Source: Elusimicrobiota bacterium
Lineage (GTDB): Bacteria > Elusimicrobiota > Elusimicrobia > UBA1565
Reading direction: 5' to 3'
Assembly (NCBI GenBank): GCA_016196755.1
Contig: JACPXC010000026.1
Coordinates: 1-61,244, forward strand
Length of the DNA stretch: 61,244 nt
A program made the translations under genes and the position numbers. Below, piece after piece: positions 31,849 through 41,090 of this stretch. How positions within the stretch are numbered: position 1 is the first letter of the stretch; the number at the start of each line of letters is the position of its first letter. The notes below the pieces were generated by a model. That model ran no database searches, had not been told where the DNA came from, and saw only the letters and a program-made list of their open reading frames with translations.

Positions 31849-32585
31849 AAGGCCTCCTTGCGCAGGGACTCGGCCAGCCTGAGCGCGTCCTCGAGAACCA
31901 GCGTCCGGCCGCCGACGTTAAACGACATCCCGTCCTTCTCCCAGACCAGCCCGTAGCCGCCGTCCACCCAGGCCGCGGGCGTCCCGGCCACCCGCACGCG
32001 CCGGGCCTCCGCCGCGACGACGTGACGGACGCGGCTGGGGGTCTGATAGACCACGAGCTCCGTCCCGCCATGGAGGTAGACGAAGATGGCCCCGCCCAAC
32101 GGCGTCAGGACGGCGCTCTCGAACGCGTAGCCGGCCGGCACCCAGCGCGGCGCGTAGAGCCCAGGCATCGCCGACCGGGCTCCGTCCAGGCCGTCGTGGA
32201 AGCGCAGGTCGGCCGCCGCCCCCACGGGGACGTCGCCGCTGAAGTTCCCGATCGTGGTCTGCACCACCCAGGTCCGCGGCCGGGCCTCGGCCGTGGCGAT
32301 GCGCTCGGGCACGAAGCTCCCGACCTCGGTCCGGGGCCCCACGAACCAGCGCGAGAAGAACGTGCGCAGCGTGGCCGAGACGGGCATCGCGGCATAGAGC
32401 ACGACCAGGACCCCAGCCAGCCCCGCCGCCCACAACAGAGGCGGCGCCGGGCGGAACCGGGAGCGGCCGCGAGCCGACTCCACGAGGCGCCGCTTCAAGG
32501 ACTCCCTGACCCGGCTCTCACGGCTCAGGTCGGAGGCGGCCAGCAGCTTTCCCGTCTCGACGTCCTCGCTCTCGTCATCCGGCAT
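31845..32585 (-). CDS. membrane anti-sigma-factor-like protein (DUF4367-like)
   Basis: The 246-residue protein has a cytoplasmic N-terminus (about 1-48) rich in charged residues, one membrane helix (LLWAAGLAGVLVVLYAAMPV, 49-68) and a periplasmic domain with PRWVPAGYAFESAVLTPLGG, IFVYLHGGTELVVYQT and VWEKDGMSFNVGGR, which fits DUF4367 domains found in anti-sigma factors. It overlaps the ECF sigma gene by 11 bases and the STN-repeat gene by four. It probably sequesters the sigma factor, but no zinc-binding HxxxCxxC motif is visible. Confidence 0.75.
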   Translation of the reverse strand: MPDDESEDVETGKLLAASDLSRESRVRESLKRRLVESARGRSRFRPAPPLLWAAGLAGVLVVLYAAMPVSATLRTFFSRWFVGPRTEVGSFVPERIATAEARPRTWVVQTTIGNFSGDVPVGAAADLRFHDGLDGARSAMPGLYAPRWVPAGYAFESAVLTPLGGAIFVYLHGGTELVVYQTPSRVRHVVAAEARRVRVAGTPAAWVDGGYGLVWEKDGMSFNVGGRTLVLEDALRLAESLRKEAL

Positions 32586-33126
32586 GGCTGCCCTCCTCGC
32601 CCAAGCTCCGCCGCAGGGTCTTGAGGCTCCTAAACAAGATGACGGCCACGTTGCCCTCCGTAAGACCGATGAGGCCGGCGATGGCGCGGTTGGTCATATC
32701 GGCGTAGTAGCGCAGGCAGACGATGTCCCGGGCGCGCTCGTCGAGAGCGGCCAGGGCCGCCTGGAGGCGGCGTTCATCCTCGGAACGCGCGGCGGCCTCC
32801 GGCGGCCTCGGGCCCGGGTCCGGGGTGTCGAAGAGCTCGAGCAGGCCTCCCAAGAGGCGCCGGCGCAGACGGCGGAAGCGGTCGGCCGCGGCGTTGCGGG
32901 CGATCCCGAACAGCCAGGCCCCGCGCTCCCCGGCCGCCGGGTCGTAGCGGTGCCAGCCCTCCAGGGCCCGCGTGAAGACCTCCGAGACCAGCTCGTCGGC
33001 TTCGGTGCCCGAGCCGGTGCGGTGGCGGGCGTAGTTGTAGACCTTTGCGAAAGACCGCTCATAGAAGGCTTCGAACTCCTGGACCTGGCTCTCATCCATG
33101 TCGGGGCCGTGCATTCTACTTCGCAT
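32575..33126 (-). CDS. ECF-type RNA polymerase sigma factor
   Basis: The 183-residue protein has region 2 ([57 protein letters not shown]) and region 4 ([50 protein letters not shown]) of sigma-70 family group 4 proteins. The start is uncertain: ATGs at 33126, 33114 and 33099 are in frame, and a TAGAAT directly upstream of the last one would fit a start at 33099. It heads a sigma/anti-sigma/STN-repeat operon and is divergent from the GGQ protein gene. Confidence 0.9.
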   Translation of the reverse strand: MRSRMHGPDMDESQVQEFEAFYERSFAKVYNYARHRTGSGTEADELVSEVFTRALEGWHRYDPAAGERGAWLFGIARNAAADRFRRLRRRLLGGLLELFDTPDPGPRPPEAAARSEDERRLQAALAALDERARDIVCLRYYADMTNRAIAGLIGLTEGNVAVILFRSLKTLRRSLGEEGSHAG

Positions 33127-33163
33127 CTCGACCCAAGAGTATTACAGAACGGCCGGGGGGTGC

Positions 33164-33169
33164 TATCAT
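33164..33169 (+). promoter_or_regulatory. -10 element, leaderless start
   Basis: TATCAT ends nine bases before the ATG at 33179; there is no Shine-Dalgarno sequence. Confidence 0.45.
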
Positions 33170-33178
33170 CACTCCGTC

Positions 33179-33571
33179 ATGGAGAGCAACGCCGCCGACC
33201 AGCGCCTGGCCAAGCTGGGCGTGCGTCCCGGCGACCTGGTCGAGACCTTCACGCGCTCGGGAGGCGCCGGCGGCCAGAACGTCAACAAGGTCGAGACCGC
33301 CGTCTACCTCCTTCATAAGCCCACCGGGATATGGGTGCGCTGCCAGGACGAGCGCTCCCAGGCCGACAACCGCCGCCTGGCCCGCCTGCGTCTGGCCGAG
33401 CGCCTCGAGGCCCGGGTCCGCGACGAGGCCGCGCGCATCCGCCACGCCGCCGAGAAGGCCCGCCGCTCCAAGCGCGGCCGTTCCCGGAACTCCAAGAAGA
33501 TCACCGTCGAGGCCAAGCGCCGCCGCGCCGACGTCAAGGGCGGCCGCGGCCGGGTGCGGGGCTACGAGTGA
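33179..33571 (+). CDS. GGQ-domain peptide chain release factor-like protein
   Basis: The 130-residue protein is a stand-alone RF-1 catalytic domain: [20 protein letters not shown] with GGQ at 31-33, then a strongly basic tail ([19 protein letters not shown]). This matches ribosome-rescue hydrolases or RF-like proteins (RF-H/C12orf65/ArfB type), which release nascent chains from stalled ribosomes. Codon-recognition domains are absent. Its stop overlaps the GTG start of engB (GTGA), so it is coupled to a ribosome-assembly GTPase. Confidence 0.88.
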   Translation: MESNAADQRLAKLGVRPGDLVETFTRSGGAGGQNVNKVETAVYLLHKPTGIWVRCQDERSQADNRRLARLRLAERLEARVRDEAARIRHAAEKARRSKRGRSRNSKKITVEAKRRRADVKGGRGRVRGYE

Positions 33572-34167
33572 GGACGCTCTTAGACGACGTCAAGTTCCTG
33601 CTCAGCGAGTCGGCCCCCGAGCGCCTCCCCCCCTGCGTCGCCGAGGTCACCTTCGTGGGACGCTCCAACGTGGGCAAGAGCACCCTGCTCAACGCGCTCT
33701 GCCGCAAGGACCTGGCCCGGGTGTCGAGCACCCCGGGGCGCACCCGCCTCATCAACGTCTTTTTGGTCGGCAAGGACCGTTGGCTGGTCGACCTGCCCGG
33801 CTACGGCTTCGCCGCCGGCCCGAAGGCCGAGCGGGCGGGCTGGGGCCCGATGATCGAGGCCTACCTGTCCAAGCGGCCGTCCCTGCGCATGGTCTTCCTG
33901 TTGGTGGACGCGAAGGTCGGGCCGACCAAGCTCGACCTGGAGATGGCCGACTGGCTGCAGTCCCACCGCCTGCCGTGGCGCCCCGTGGCCACCAAGAGCG
34001 ACCAGGTGAAGGCCGGGCGCACGGTCCAGCAGAAGCGCGAATGGGCCGCCGCCTTGGGCGTCTCGGAGGCGGCTTTGGGCTGGGTCAGCGCCGACACCGG
34101 CTCCGGAATCCGGGCGCTGGGCGACGAGGTCTCCGCCCTGCTCCGGGACGAAATCGGAACGACCTAG
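33568..34167 (+). CDS. engB: ribosome biogenesis GTP-binding protein EngB/YsxC
   Basis: The 199-residue GTPase has G1 GRSNVGKST (31-39), the STPGRTR switch, G3 DLPGYGFA and G4 TKSD, all in EngB order, and normal family length. EngB binds the large ribosomal subunit precursor. It starts at GTG inside the stop of the release-factor-like gene. The pair suggests a small translation-quality operon. Confidence 0.95.
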   Translation: MRTLLDDVKFLLSESAPERLPPCVAEVTFVGRSNVGKSTLLNALCRKDLARVSSTPGRTRLINVFLVGKDRWLVDLPGYGFAAGPKAERAGWGPMIEAYLSKRPSLRMVFLLVDAKVGPTKLDLEMADWLQSHRLPWRPVATKSDQVKAGRTVQQKREWAAALGVSEAALGWVSADTGSGIRALGDEVSALLRDEIGTT

Positions 34168-34226
34168 GCCCTTAGGCCTGCCCAGAGGAGGTCCAAAAGC
34201 TCCTATTCCGTACCCCGACCTCCGGT

Positions 34227-34237
34227 TATGATAGAAT
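34227..34237 (+). promoter_or_regulatory. tandem -10-like hexamers
   Basis: TATGAT (34227-34232) and overlapping TAGAAT (34232-34237) lie 20-25 bases before the GTG at 34258, which is preceded by GAGAGG. Confidence 0.4.
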
Positions 34238-34257
34238 CGTAGCAAGAGAGGTTCCCC

Positions 34258-34425
34258 GTGCCCTGCTCGACGACGAACTTAGCCAGACCCGCGATCACCG
34301 ACCGCTTTCCGCGCTCGAAGAGCGTTTGGTTCGAGCAAAGCCGTCCCGAGACGCTCAAGGCCGCCGCCCCCCGCCGCCATCGCCAGCACGACCGCAAGTC
34401 GAAGATGTGCGGCATCGTGTTCTGA
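34258..34425 (+). CDS. 55-residue small protein ending in MCGIVF
   Basis: A GTG preceded by AGAGAGG opens a 55-codon frame with non-random composition: an N-terminal PCSTTNLARPAITDRFPRSK, then WFEQSRP, then a basic RRHRQHDRKSK and a terminal MCGIVF. The stop lies 19 bases inside the next gene, which would allow translational coupling. The end resembles the MCGIV start of class II glutamine amidotransferases, but truncated after six residues, which may be chance. I do not recognise the family. Confidence 0.45.
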   Translation: MPCSTTNLARPAITDRFPRSKSVWFEQSRPETLKAAAPRRHRQHDRKSKMCGIVF

Positions 34426-35447
34426 ATCCGCTCGCCGCGCTCCTCCTCCTCAGCTCCGCCGCGCAAGCCGCCGCCCCCGTGGAGGCCGACCGTTTCCGTT
34501 CCGAGGCCGTCTTCGGCGCCGCCCGCGTCCTGACCATGCCGCCGTTCACGCTCCAGGCCCGCCCCGCCCCCGCCGTCCACGCCGCCCCCGCGCTCTGCTC
34601 GGGCCTCGACTTCTCGAACGTCACCTGGCCGGCCTCGTTCTCGGCCGAGGACAAGCTGGCCCTGCCCTCGGCGCTCAACATCACGGGCAGCTTCGAGGGC
34701 GCCGCCGGCTGGGGCAACATCACCGACAACTTCGACGGCCAGGGCCTGAGCCTGGGCCTGCTCAACCAAAACCTCGGGCAAGGCACCCTGCAGCCCCTCC
34801 TCCTCAAGATGCGCGACGACCACCCCGGCGTCCTCTCCGCGGGCTTCTCGGCGCCGCACCGGGCCTCCCTGCTCGGCATGCTGACCCAGTGGGAGACGGC
34901 CATGGGGCCTCCCCGCCCCGCGCACTACTCCCGGCTCGACCAGCCGCCTTCGGGGGGCGTCATCCTGGCCTCGCCGGGCGACGGGGCCAGCGTCGACTGG
35001 GCCAAGGCCAACCTTTACGCCGGCGCGGCCTTCGACCCGGCCTGGAAGGCCGAACTGGTCGCCCTGGCGCTCACCCCGGAGTACGTCTCCCTGCAGGTCG
35101 CCGAGGCGGTCAGCCTTCATGAGAAGGCGGTGGGCTACGAGAGCCGCATCGGGATCCGGGAACTGCGGGCCTACCTCATGCTCTTCGACGTGGTGGTCCA
35201 GAACGGCGGCCTCCACCCCATCGACCTGACCGAGTACGACGACTATGTCGCCGCCAACCCCTCGGCCTCGGTCACCGCCAAGCTCGAGAAGCTGCTCGAG
35301 CTGCGCCTGCGCCACGTGCGCCGGCGCTTCGTAGCCGACGTACGCGCCCGAAAACGCGCTATCATTAATGGCAGGGGTCGAGTCCACGGCTCGGACCGCG
35401 ACCTTCCGGTCCAGTACTGCTACGACGGCGCCTGGCCGTACAAGTAA
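34407..35447 (+). CDS. exported protein of unknown function
   Basis: The GTG at 34407 starts a signal peptide (RVLNPLAALLLLSSAAQAAAP). The mature part (about 320 aa) is mostly helical and has few cysteines: LCSGLDFSNVTWPASFSAED, GWGNITDNFDGQGLSLGLLN, and IRELRAYLMLFDVVVQNGGL. The segments GNITDNFDGQGLSLG and ..LQ.....G are reminiscent of peptidoglycan-binding chitosanase-type folds (GH46-like), which I cannot confirm. It follows the MCGIVF small gene with overlap and precedes ygiQ by nine bases. Confidence 0.72.
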   Translation: MRHRVLNPLAALLLLSSAAQAAAPVEADRFRSEAVFGAARVLTMPPFTLQARPAPAVHAAPALCSGLDFSNVTWPASFSAEDKLALPSALNITGSFEGAAGWGNITDNFDGQGLSLGLLNQNLGQGTLQPLLLKMRDDHPGVLSAGFSAPHRASLLGMLTQWETAMGPPRPAHYSRLDQPPSGGVILASPGDGASVDWAKANLYAGAAFDPAWKAELVALALTPEYVSLQVAEAVSLHEKAVGYESRIGIRELRAYLMLFDVVVQNGGLHPIDLTEYDDYVAANPSASVTAKLEKLLELRLRHVRRRFVADVRARKRAIINGRGRVHGSDRDLPVQYCYDGAWPYK

Positions 35448-35456
35448 CCCTCCTTT

Positions 35457-37382
35457 ATGAAGTCCGACGACGCCCGTTTCCTGGTCCTGACCCGCGCCGA
35501 CATGGAGGCGCGCGGTTGGGACGCTGTCGACATCGTCTTCGTCACCGGCGACGCCTATATCGACCATTACTCCTTCGCCATGGCCCTTTTGGGCCGGGTG
35601 CTGGAGGAAGCCGGCTTCCGGGTGGCGCTCTTGTCCCAGCCCGACTGGCGTTCCGCCGAGCCCTGGCGGAGCTTCGGCCGTCCCCGGCTGTTCTTCGCGG
35701 TCAGCGCGGGGAACATGGACTCGATGATCAACCACTATACGGCCAACCGCAAGGTCCGCAACGACGACGCCTACTCCCCGGGCGGGAAGATCGGCCTGCG
35801 GCCCGACCGCGCCACGATCCCGTACTGCCAGCGCGCCCGCGAGGCCTACCCCGGCGTGCCGGTCATCGCGGGGGGTGTCGAGGCCTCGCTGAGGCGCCTG
35901 GCCCATTACGACTACTGGAGCGACACGGTCAAGCCGTCGATCCTGCTGGACTCGAAGGCGGACCTGGTGGCCTACGGGATGGGCGAGGAGAACATCGTCG
36001 AGATCGCCCGGCGGCTCCAGGCGGGCAAGACCGTCAAGGACCTCCGCGACCTGCGCGGGGTGGCCTACGCCCTGGGCGCCAGCGAGACGCCGCCGGCCCC
36101 GGGCCCCGACGTGCGCCACATCCCCTCCTTCGAGGACGTGAAGGCCGACAAGGACAAGTTCCTCAAGGCCACCGCCGCCATCCACCATGAGACCAACCCC
36201 TTCAACGCGAAGACCATCGTCCAATACCACGCCCGCCGCGCCGTGGTCCAGACCCCGCCCCAGCTGCCGGTCTCCCAGGAGCGCATGGACTTCTACTACG
36301 GCCTGCCCTACGCGCGCCGGCCGCACCCGGCCTACCGCGAGCCCATCCCGGCCATGGAGATCATCCGCGACTCGGTGACCATCATGCGCGGCTGCTTCGG
36401 GGGCTGCACCTTCTGCTCGATCACCACCCACCAGGGCCGCATCATCCAGTCGCGGTCCAAGGAAAGCGTCCTGGCCGAGCTCAACCTGATGGCGGCCGAC
36501 CCCGAGTTCAAGGGCACGGTCTCCGACATCGGCGGCCCCACGGCGAACATGTACGAGATGCGCTGCGCGGAGCCCGAAGTCGAGAAGATCTGCCGGCGGC
36601 TCTCCTGCGTGCATCCCACGGTCTGCAAGTTCCTCGGCACGAGCCACGGCCCGCTCCTCGAGCTCATGAAAGAATCGCGCCAGGTCCCGGGGATCAAGAA
36701 GGTCCTGGTCGCCAGCGGCATCCGCATGGATCTGGCCCGGCTCTCGCCCGAGTACATGTCGGAGCTGACCGCCCACCACATCGGCGGCCGGCTCAAGGTG
36801 GCCCCCGAGCACACCGACCCCAAGGTCCTCAACGCGATGAAGAAGCCCACCCACGACACCTTCGAGGACTTCGCGGCCCAGTTCGAGGCCGAGAACAAGA
36901 AGGCCGGCAAGAAGCAGTACCTGGTGCCCTACTTCATCGCCAGCCACCCGGGCTCCACGCTCAAGTCGATGATCGAGCTGGCCGTGTTCCTCAAGCGCAA
37001 CGGCTACAAGCCCGACCAGGTCCAGGACTTCATCCCCGCCCCCTTCGACGTGGCCACGGCGATGTACTACACCGGCAAAGACCCCATGACCGGCGCCGAG
37101 ATCCCCATAGCCAAGAACCTGCGCGACCGCCGCCTCCAGCGCGCCCTTCTGCAGTTCTTCAAGCCCGAGAACTACTTCGAGGTCCACGACGCCTTGGTAA
37201 AGGCCCAGCGCCGCGACCTCATCGGCGACGGCTGCGACTGCCTCATCTCCAAAACCCCCCCGATGGCCGCCCTGCGCGCCCGCCGCGAGAGCGCCGCCAA
37301 GGACGCCGCCGACCACGTCCACACGGTCGACAACCCCAAGAAGGGCTACCGGCCCAAGCGCTCCTCCGCGCGCCGCAAGTAG
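35457..37382 (+). CDS. ygiQ: YgiQ family radical SAM protein
   Basis: The 641-residue protein matches YgiQ over its length: N-terminal [37 protein letters not shown], and the radical SAM cluster motif [12 protein letters not shown] (CxxxCxxC, about residues 313-320). It continues with [13 protein letters not shown] and [16 protein letters not shown], and has a basic C-terminal tail ([14 protein letters not shown]). Function of YgiQ is not established; radical chemistry with a [4Fe-4S] cluster is expected. No Shine-Dalgarno sequence precedes the ATG. Confidence 0.93.
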   Translation: MKSDDARFLVLTRADMEARGWDAVDIVFVTGDAYIDHYSFAMALLGRVLEEAGFRVALLSQPDWRSAEPWRSFGRPRLFFAVSAGNMDSMINHYTANRKVRNDDAYSPGGKIGLRPDRATIPYCQRAREAYPGVPVIAGGVEASLRRLAHYDYWSDTVKPSILLDSKADLVAYGMGEENIVEIARRLQAGKTVKDLRDLRGVAYALGASETPPAPGPDVRHIPSFEDVKADKDKFLKATAAIHHETNPFNAKTIVQYHARRAVVQTPPQLPVSQERMDFYYGLPYARRPHPAYREPIPAMEIIRDSVTIMRGCFGGCTFCSITTHQGRIIQSRSKESVLAELNLMAADPEFKGTVSDIGGPTANMYEMRCAEPEVEKICRRLSCVHPTVCKFLGTSHGPLLELMKESRQVPGIKKVLVASGIRMDLARLSPEYMSELTAHHIGGRLKVAPEHTDPKVLNAMKKPTHDTFEDFAAQFEAENKKAGKKQYLVPYFIASHPGSTLKSMIELAVFLKRNGYKPDQVQDFIPAPFDVATAMYYTGKDPMTGAEIPIAKNLRDRRLQRALLQFFKPENYFEVHDALVKAQRRDLIGDGCDCLISKTPPMAALRARRESAAKDAADHVHTVDNPKKGYRPKRSSARRK

Positions 37383-37391
37383 AGACCGTTA

Positions 37392-37412
37392 GACCCACTA
37401 CCTAAGTGGGTC
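37392..37412. terminator. 8-bp perfect hairpin after ygiQ
   Basis: GACCCACT-ACCTA-AGTGGGTC lies ten bases after the ygiQ stop and forms a perfect stem of eight pairs with a five-base loop. No U tract follows. It is a likely terminator or mRNA end. Confidence 0.55.
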
Positions 37413-37518
37413 CGAGGACCTACCCGGCGCCTTCCCCTCCGTCACTCGTCCGCCCCGCCGAGAGGTGCCAAACTTAAGCACCGGGCCGGGGGGGCCGGTT
37501 CAGGACCCGGAGGTGGGT

Positions 37519-38709
37519 ATGGCGGCGCATCGATATTCATTCATTGGAGTCATCGTCGCGGCGGGGCTGACGCTCCTTTCAGGCCTGATCGGCCCTGCAT
37601 CGGCGCAAGAGCCGTTCACCGAAAACCCCGAGTTCGCCGGCCTGCGCGACAAGATGCGGCGGGTCGGCCGCAAGGCCCAGGCGACCAGCCAGGAGGCGGC
37701 CCTTACCCCCATCGTCTTCACCAACGTCTACAGCCGCCCCAACGACGACCGCTTCCAGAACGGAGGGAGCTCCGGCGAGCCTTACGAGGTGGCCCGCATC
37801 AGCGCTACGCTCCAGTTGACCCCCGAGCGCGGGGGCGGCTGGCAGGCCCGGCTCATCTGGAGGGCCGTCATGGTGACCGGACGCCATGTCGAGTCCGGCC
37901 GCGCCTTCCAGCTCGAGGTGACGACCAACGCCTTCTCCGGAGCCGCTCCCGCGCCGGTCCGGCTGGCGTTCCGCTATCCCCCGGGCGTGACGGAGGCCTC
38001 GACCGCCGCGCAAAAGCGCGGCAGCGTCCTTTCGGCCGACATCGACCTCGGCGCCATCCCGGCGCGGCCCGACGCTGCCTATCGCGGCGGGCTCGGCATC
38101 GTCTTTCGCGGAACGGGGGAAGACCGCGGCACGGAACAGCTGGAGGGCCGCGCCGGGGCCGTGTTCCAGCGGCTGGAGTGGGAGGCTGATGTGCGCGAAG
38201 GCCGTATCGCCCGCGGGGACGTCTCCGCCCGCCGCTTCGCCGACCCTCAGGTGCGCCTGGTCTGGAGCAGCTACCAGAACGAGCTCAGCGTCCAGCCCTA
38301 TCGCACCGAGCCGGCCGACGCCGCTCTCCTGCCCGAGGAGGTGGGCGACGGGTCGCGGCTGACGCCCATCCAGCGCCAGACGGTGGCCGTAGGGCGCATC
38401 TTGGTCGCCGCGCGCTGCATCAGCTGTCATGACAGCGGCAACCAAAGCGCCTATATCATGCACGATGGCAACGGAGTCCCGAAGAGCCCGCGCACCTTTG
38501 CGGGTCAGATCAGCAGCCTCCTCAACAACCTCGACGCCTGGGACGCCGAACGCCTGCCCGGGGACCGGCGGCGCTACCCCGCCTCGATGATCGCCCGCGC
38601 CCGCGCCATCCCGGAGGCCGACCGCCGGACCATGCTGGAATGGGTGGCGGCCGTGGCGGCCCATTTCCGAGAACTGGACGGCACCCCCCCGCCCCCCTCG
38701 GGCCGCTGA
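37519..38709 (+). CDS. exported protein with a C-terminal c-type cytochrome-like domain
   Basis: The 396-residue protein begins at ATG 37519 with GGAGG nearby and has a signal peptide (YSFIGVIVAAGLTLLSGLIG). The middle is beta-rich. Near the C-terminus RCISCHDSGNQS contains a single CxxCH heme-binding motif, followed by LLNNLDAWDAERLPGD and a helix ending before a Pro-rich tail. This could be a monoheme cytochrome; an axial Met is not obvious (YIMHDGNG is one candidate). Upstream in-frame ATG at 37465 was rejected because it adds residues before the signal peptide. Confidence 0.72.
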   Translation: MAAHRYSFIGVIVAAGLTLLSGLIGPASAQEPFTENPEFAGLRDKMRRVGRKAQATSQEAALTPIVFTNVYSRPNDDRFQNGGSSGEPYEVARISATLQLTPERGGGWQARLIWRAVMVTGRHVESGRAFQLEVTTNAFSGAAPAPVRLAFRYPPGVTEASTAAQKRGSVLSADIDLGAIPARPDAAYRGGLGIVFRGTGEDRGTEQLEGRAGAVFQRLEWEADVREGRIARGDVSARRFADPQVRLVWSSYQNELSVQPYRTEPADAALLPEEVGDGSRLTPIQRQTVAVGRILVAARCISCHDSGNQSAYIMHDGNGVPKSPRTFAGQISSLLNNLDAWDAERLPGDRRRYPASMIARARAIPEADRRTMLEWVAAVAAHFRELDGTPPPPSGR

Positions 38710-38724
38710 GGCGGGAAGGTCCCC

Positions 38725-38753
38725 TTGCGGGCGGCGATTTTGGGGCCTATACT
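38725..38753 (+). promoter_or_regulatory. sigma-70-like promoter, leaderless start
   Basis: TTGCGG (38725-38730), a 17-base spacer and TATACT (38748-38753) precede the ATG at 38760 by six bases. No Shine-Dalgarno sequence is present. Confidence 0.6.
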
Positions 38754-38759
38754 CGGGAT

Positions 38760-39710
38760 ATGGCCGAGTTCCCGCAGATCGGGGTTCGGAGATTGGGCTC
38801 CGACCCCGCGAAGAAGAAGTACGGGACCATCGTCTACGGACTCAAGGTCTTCGTGGACGGCCTCAGCGAGGCCAGCGGATTCTCGTCCGCCCAGGTCGTA
38901 GCGGCCATGACCATGACGGGCCTCCTCGGCGCGGCCGTCGTGATCGGGGCCGCCGTCGTCCTTATGCGCGACGGCTCGCCCGCCGCCGCCCGCCCGTCCT
39001 TCGAGGCGGCCCGGACGGCCCCCGAGCCCGACGCCGCGTCGCGGCCGGCCTCGCCCGCCCCGCTCTCACCGTTCGCGCAGGCCGCGCCGTCGCCGTCGTC
39101 CTATCACACCACTTCCCTTCCCATCGAGCCGCTCCCCGCCGCGCCGCCGCCCGTGGCGCGGCAGACGACGCCGGAACCCGCGCCCGCCAGGAGGCCGGCG
39201 GCGCCCGCCCGCGCCCCGATGGCGGCCAATCGGAACCCCGTCGAGTCGTGGGCTCAGATGTCGGATTTCAAGAGCCGGACCGTGACCTCCACCGCGCAGA
39301 GGGATCTGCCGCAAGACGTCCCCTCCGGCGAGGGCCGCTTCACGAGCCGGTTCAAGGCCGAGTCGGGAGGCTACGGGGACGACATCCCCGAGGTCGGCGA
39401 CATCGCGGGCGGCGTGCTCGGCACCGACCAAGGGCCGCTCAAGAAGAAGCTGGCGGCCAAGACCGGCGAGGCCCCCAAGGGAAAGGACGGGAAATCCGAG
39501 GGTCCGGTGCCCCACGCCGAGATGCCCGACACCGGACCCGGCGTCCAGCTCAACAACGTGCCGGCGGCCGGCGGCCCCGCCGGGGTCGCGCGCATCGAAA
39601 AGGCGGGCGACCCGCTGAGCACCCCCATCGACGTCAACCGCATCACGCTGGACCCCAGCAAAGCCCACAACGTCGACCAGTCCGGCGGCGTGATCGGGAT
39701 CGGCCGCTAG
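38760..39710 (+). CDS. single-pass membrane protein with Pro/Ala-rich periplasmic region
   Basis: The 316-residue protein has about 45 cytoplasmic residues, one membrane helix (AAMTMTGLLGAAVVIGAAVVL) and a Pro/Ala/Arg-rich extracytoplasmic part (APEPDAASRPASPAPLSPF, then AARRPAAPARAP). The C-terminal 120 residues have little predicted structure except DDIPEVGDIAGGVLG. No family recognised. Its TAG lies within CTAG, shared with the stop of the convergent gene at 39707. Confidence 0.65.
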   Translation: MAEFPQIGVRRLGSDPAKKKYGTIVYGLKVFVDGLSEASGFSSAQVVAAMTMTGLLGAAVVIGAAVVLMRDGSPAAARPSFEAARTAPEPDAASRPASPAPLSPFAQAAPSPSSYHTTSLPIEPLPAAPPPVARQTTPEPAPARRPAAPARAPMAANRNPVESWAQMSDFKSRTVTSTAQRDLPQDVPSGEGRFTSRFKAESGGYGDDIPEVGDIAGGVLGTDQGPLKKKLAAKTGEAPKGKDGKSEGPVPHAEMPDTGPGVQLNNVPAAGGPAGVARIEKAGDPLSTPIDVNRITLDPSKAHNVDQSGGVIGIGR

Positions 39711-41068
39711 TCGAGCGGCGTCACGTAGGGCTCTCCCATCAAGGCGACCAAGTCGTCTAAGTCGCGCGGGGCGGGCGCCCAGACCACCTGATCCCCTCTC
39801 AGCATCGCGCTCTTGCGCCCGGCCGCGGTCTGGTGCAGATAGGCCGTGAAGACGCCGCCTTGGTTCTTGGAGAGGTATACCGTGCCGCACTGGCTGATGC
39901 ACTCCTTGAGGCCGCGCCTGCTGAACCACCCCCCGGCCGCGGTCAGGAAGAGCGGCACGTTCCAGAGCGCCTTCCGCACCGGGTCGTCGTCCTCCTTCTC
40001 GTAGTCGACCAGGCGGCCCTTGCAGGCGGCGCGCAGCCAGCGCGTGCGCAGGACGGCCTCCTCGAGGATGCTCTCGTCGCGCGCCAGACCTACGCCGCGG
40101 CCCAGGCCCAACCGGTCGAGGAAAGCCTCGAGCGGACCTTTCCGGGAGGCCGGCCGGGCCTCTCCGCCCCAGACCCCCCTTAATGAGGAGTCCAGGAGCA
40201 GGCGGCGGGTCTGCGTGGCCTCGCGGGCCTGGACCTTCGCCATGCTCCCGGCGAAGTCGCGCATCTTGGCGTGGAGGGCCTCCAAGGCGGGGGCCAAGGC
40301 TTTCCCCTCCACGACCCGCGACAGCGAGGCGTCGAGCGGCAGGTCCGGCCCCGTGAGGACGGCGTCGACCGGTCCCCAGGGCGTGGCGAGCTCGATGGTC
40401 TGCGCCGCGACGCCGTCGACGACCAGGCGCAGCCGGCTCATCTCGCGGAACGGGTCCTCCGCCGCCAGCAGCAGGGCGCGCAGGCCGCCGAGCTCATAGA
40501 GCCCGCCGCGGACTCTCTCAGCCTCGAGGACTTTCCCGTTGACCGACACCGCCGTCTTCCCGAGCACGAGGCGCCCCTCGAGGGCCAGCGCGGCGCGCTC
40601 CACGTCGACGACCGCCCCGGCCTTGAGCTCGACGCTCAGCGCGGTGGCCGCCGGCGTCCAGAGTTCCGGCAGAGGCGTGAGCGCCTCGAGATCCTTGCCC
40701 GCGAAGACCGCTCCCCGCTTTCCGTCGCCCGAGCACAGGCGCAGGGTCTTCACCGGCAGGCGGGAGACGCCGAGCAGGGCGGCGGCCAGTTGTCCCAGCC
40801 GCCGCGGGGCGTCGGAGTCGTCGAACAGAGCCTGGAACGGGTCGGCGAGCTCGTCGGCGGTGAAGCCCGCGCCGTCGAACTCGACGCGCAGGGAGCGGCC
40901 CGTCACCGAGACGTCGAGCCGCTTGGCGCCGGAGAGCTCGGCGCAGCGCACCCAGGGCACGAACAGGTCGCGCTCGCCGAGCTGGAAGGCCGCCAGCTTC
41001 GCCAGGGCGGCCTTACGGTCGACGCGCAAGCGCCCCCCGCCCACGAACGTCCCCTCTTCCTCCGCCAT
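39707..41068 (-). CDS. unknown cytoplasmic protein, possibly a degenerate GHKL-type ATPase
   Basis: The 453-residue protein has no signal peptide or membrane helix. Residues about 35-110 read LFVPWVRCAELSGAKRLDVS, VEFDGAGFTADELADPFQAL and DDSDAPRRLGQLAAALLGVS, which faintly follow the GHKL/HSP90 N-terminal order (N-box helix, D-x-G-x-G loop, lid, G2 loop) but lack the canonical Asn and full glycines. The rest is beta/alpha with a C-terminal GWFSRRGLKECISQCGTVYL. It is the left partner of an extremely short divergent promoter. The family is unassigned; the ATPase idea is weak. Confidence 0.6.
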   Translation of the reverse strand: MAEEEGTFVGGGRLRVDRKAALAKLAAFQLGERDLFVPWVRCAELSGAKRLDVSVTGRSLRVEFDGAGFTADELADPFQALFDDSDAPRRLGQLAAALLGVSRLPVKTLRLCSGDGKRGAVFAGKDLEALTPLPELWTPAATALSVELKAGAVVDVERAALALEGRLVLGKTAVSVNGKVLEAERVRGGLYELGGLRALLLAAEDPFREMSRLRLVVDGVAAQTIELATPWGPVDAVLTGPDLPLDASLSRVVEGKALAPALEALHAKMRDFAGSMAKVQAREATQTRRLLLDSSLRGVWGGEARPASRKGPLEAFLDRLGLGRGVGLARDESILEEAVLRTRWLRAACKGRLVDYEKEDDDPVRKALWNVPLFLTAAGGWFSRRGLKECISQCGTVYLSKNQGGVFTAYLHQTAAGRKSAMLRGDQVVWAPAPRDLDDLVALMGEPYVTPLD

Positions 41069-41074
41069 GTCCTA

Positions 41075-41090
41075 AGTATATTGCTAAACT
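41075..41090. promoter_or_regulatory. back-to-back -10 elements in a 27-base divergent gap
   Basis: The intergenic gap is only 27 bases (41069-41095). Minus-strand TATACT (41075-41080) ends six bases before the ATG at 41068, and plus-strand TAAACT (41085-41090) ends five bases before the ATG at 41096. The four bases between them are TTGC. Any -35 elements would have to lie inside the opposite genes. Both genes lack a Shine-Dalgarno sequence. Confidence 0.6.

Noticed and set aside
34203-37322. A 1039-codon minus-strand open frame
   Set aside because: It runs antisense through ygiQ and the exported-protein gene; such long frames are common opposite high-GC genes, and its residues (G, R, V, L, D rich) match no domain.
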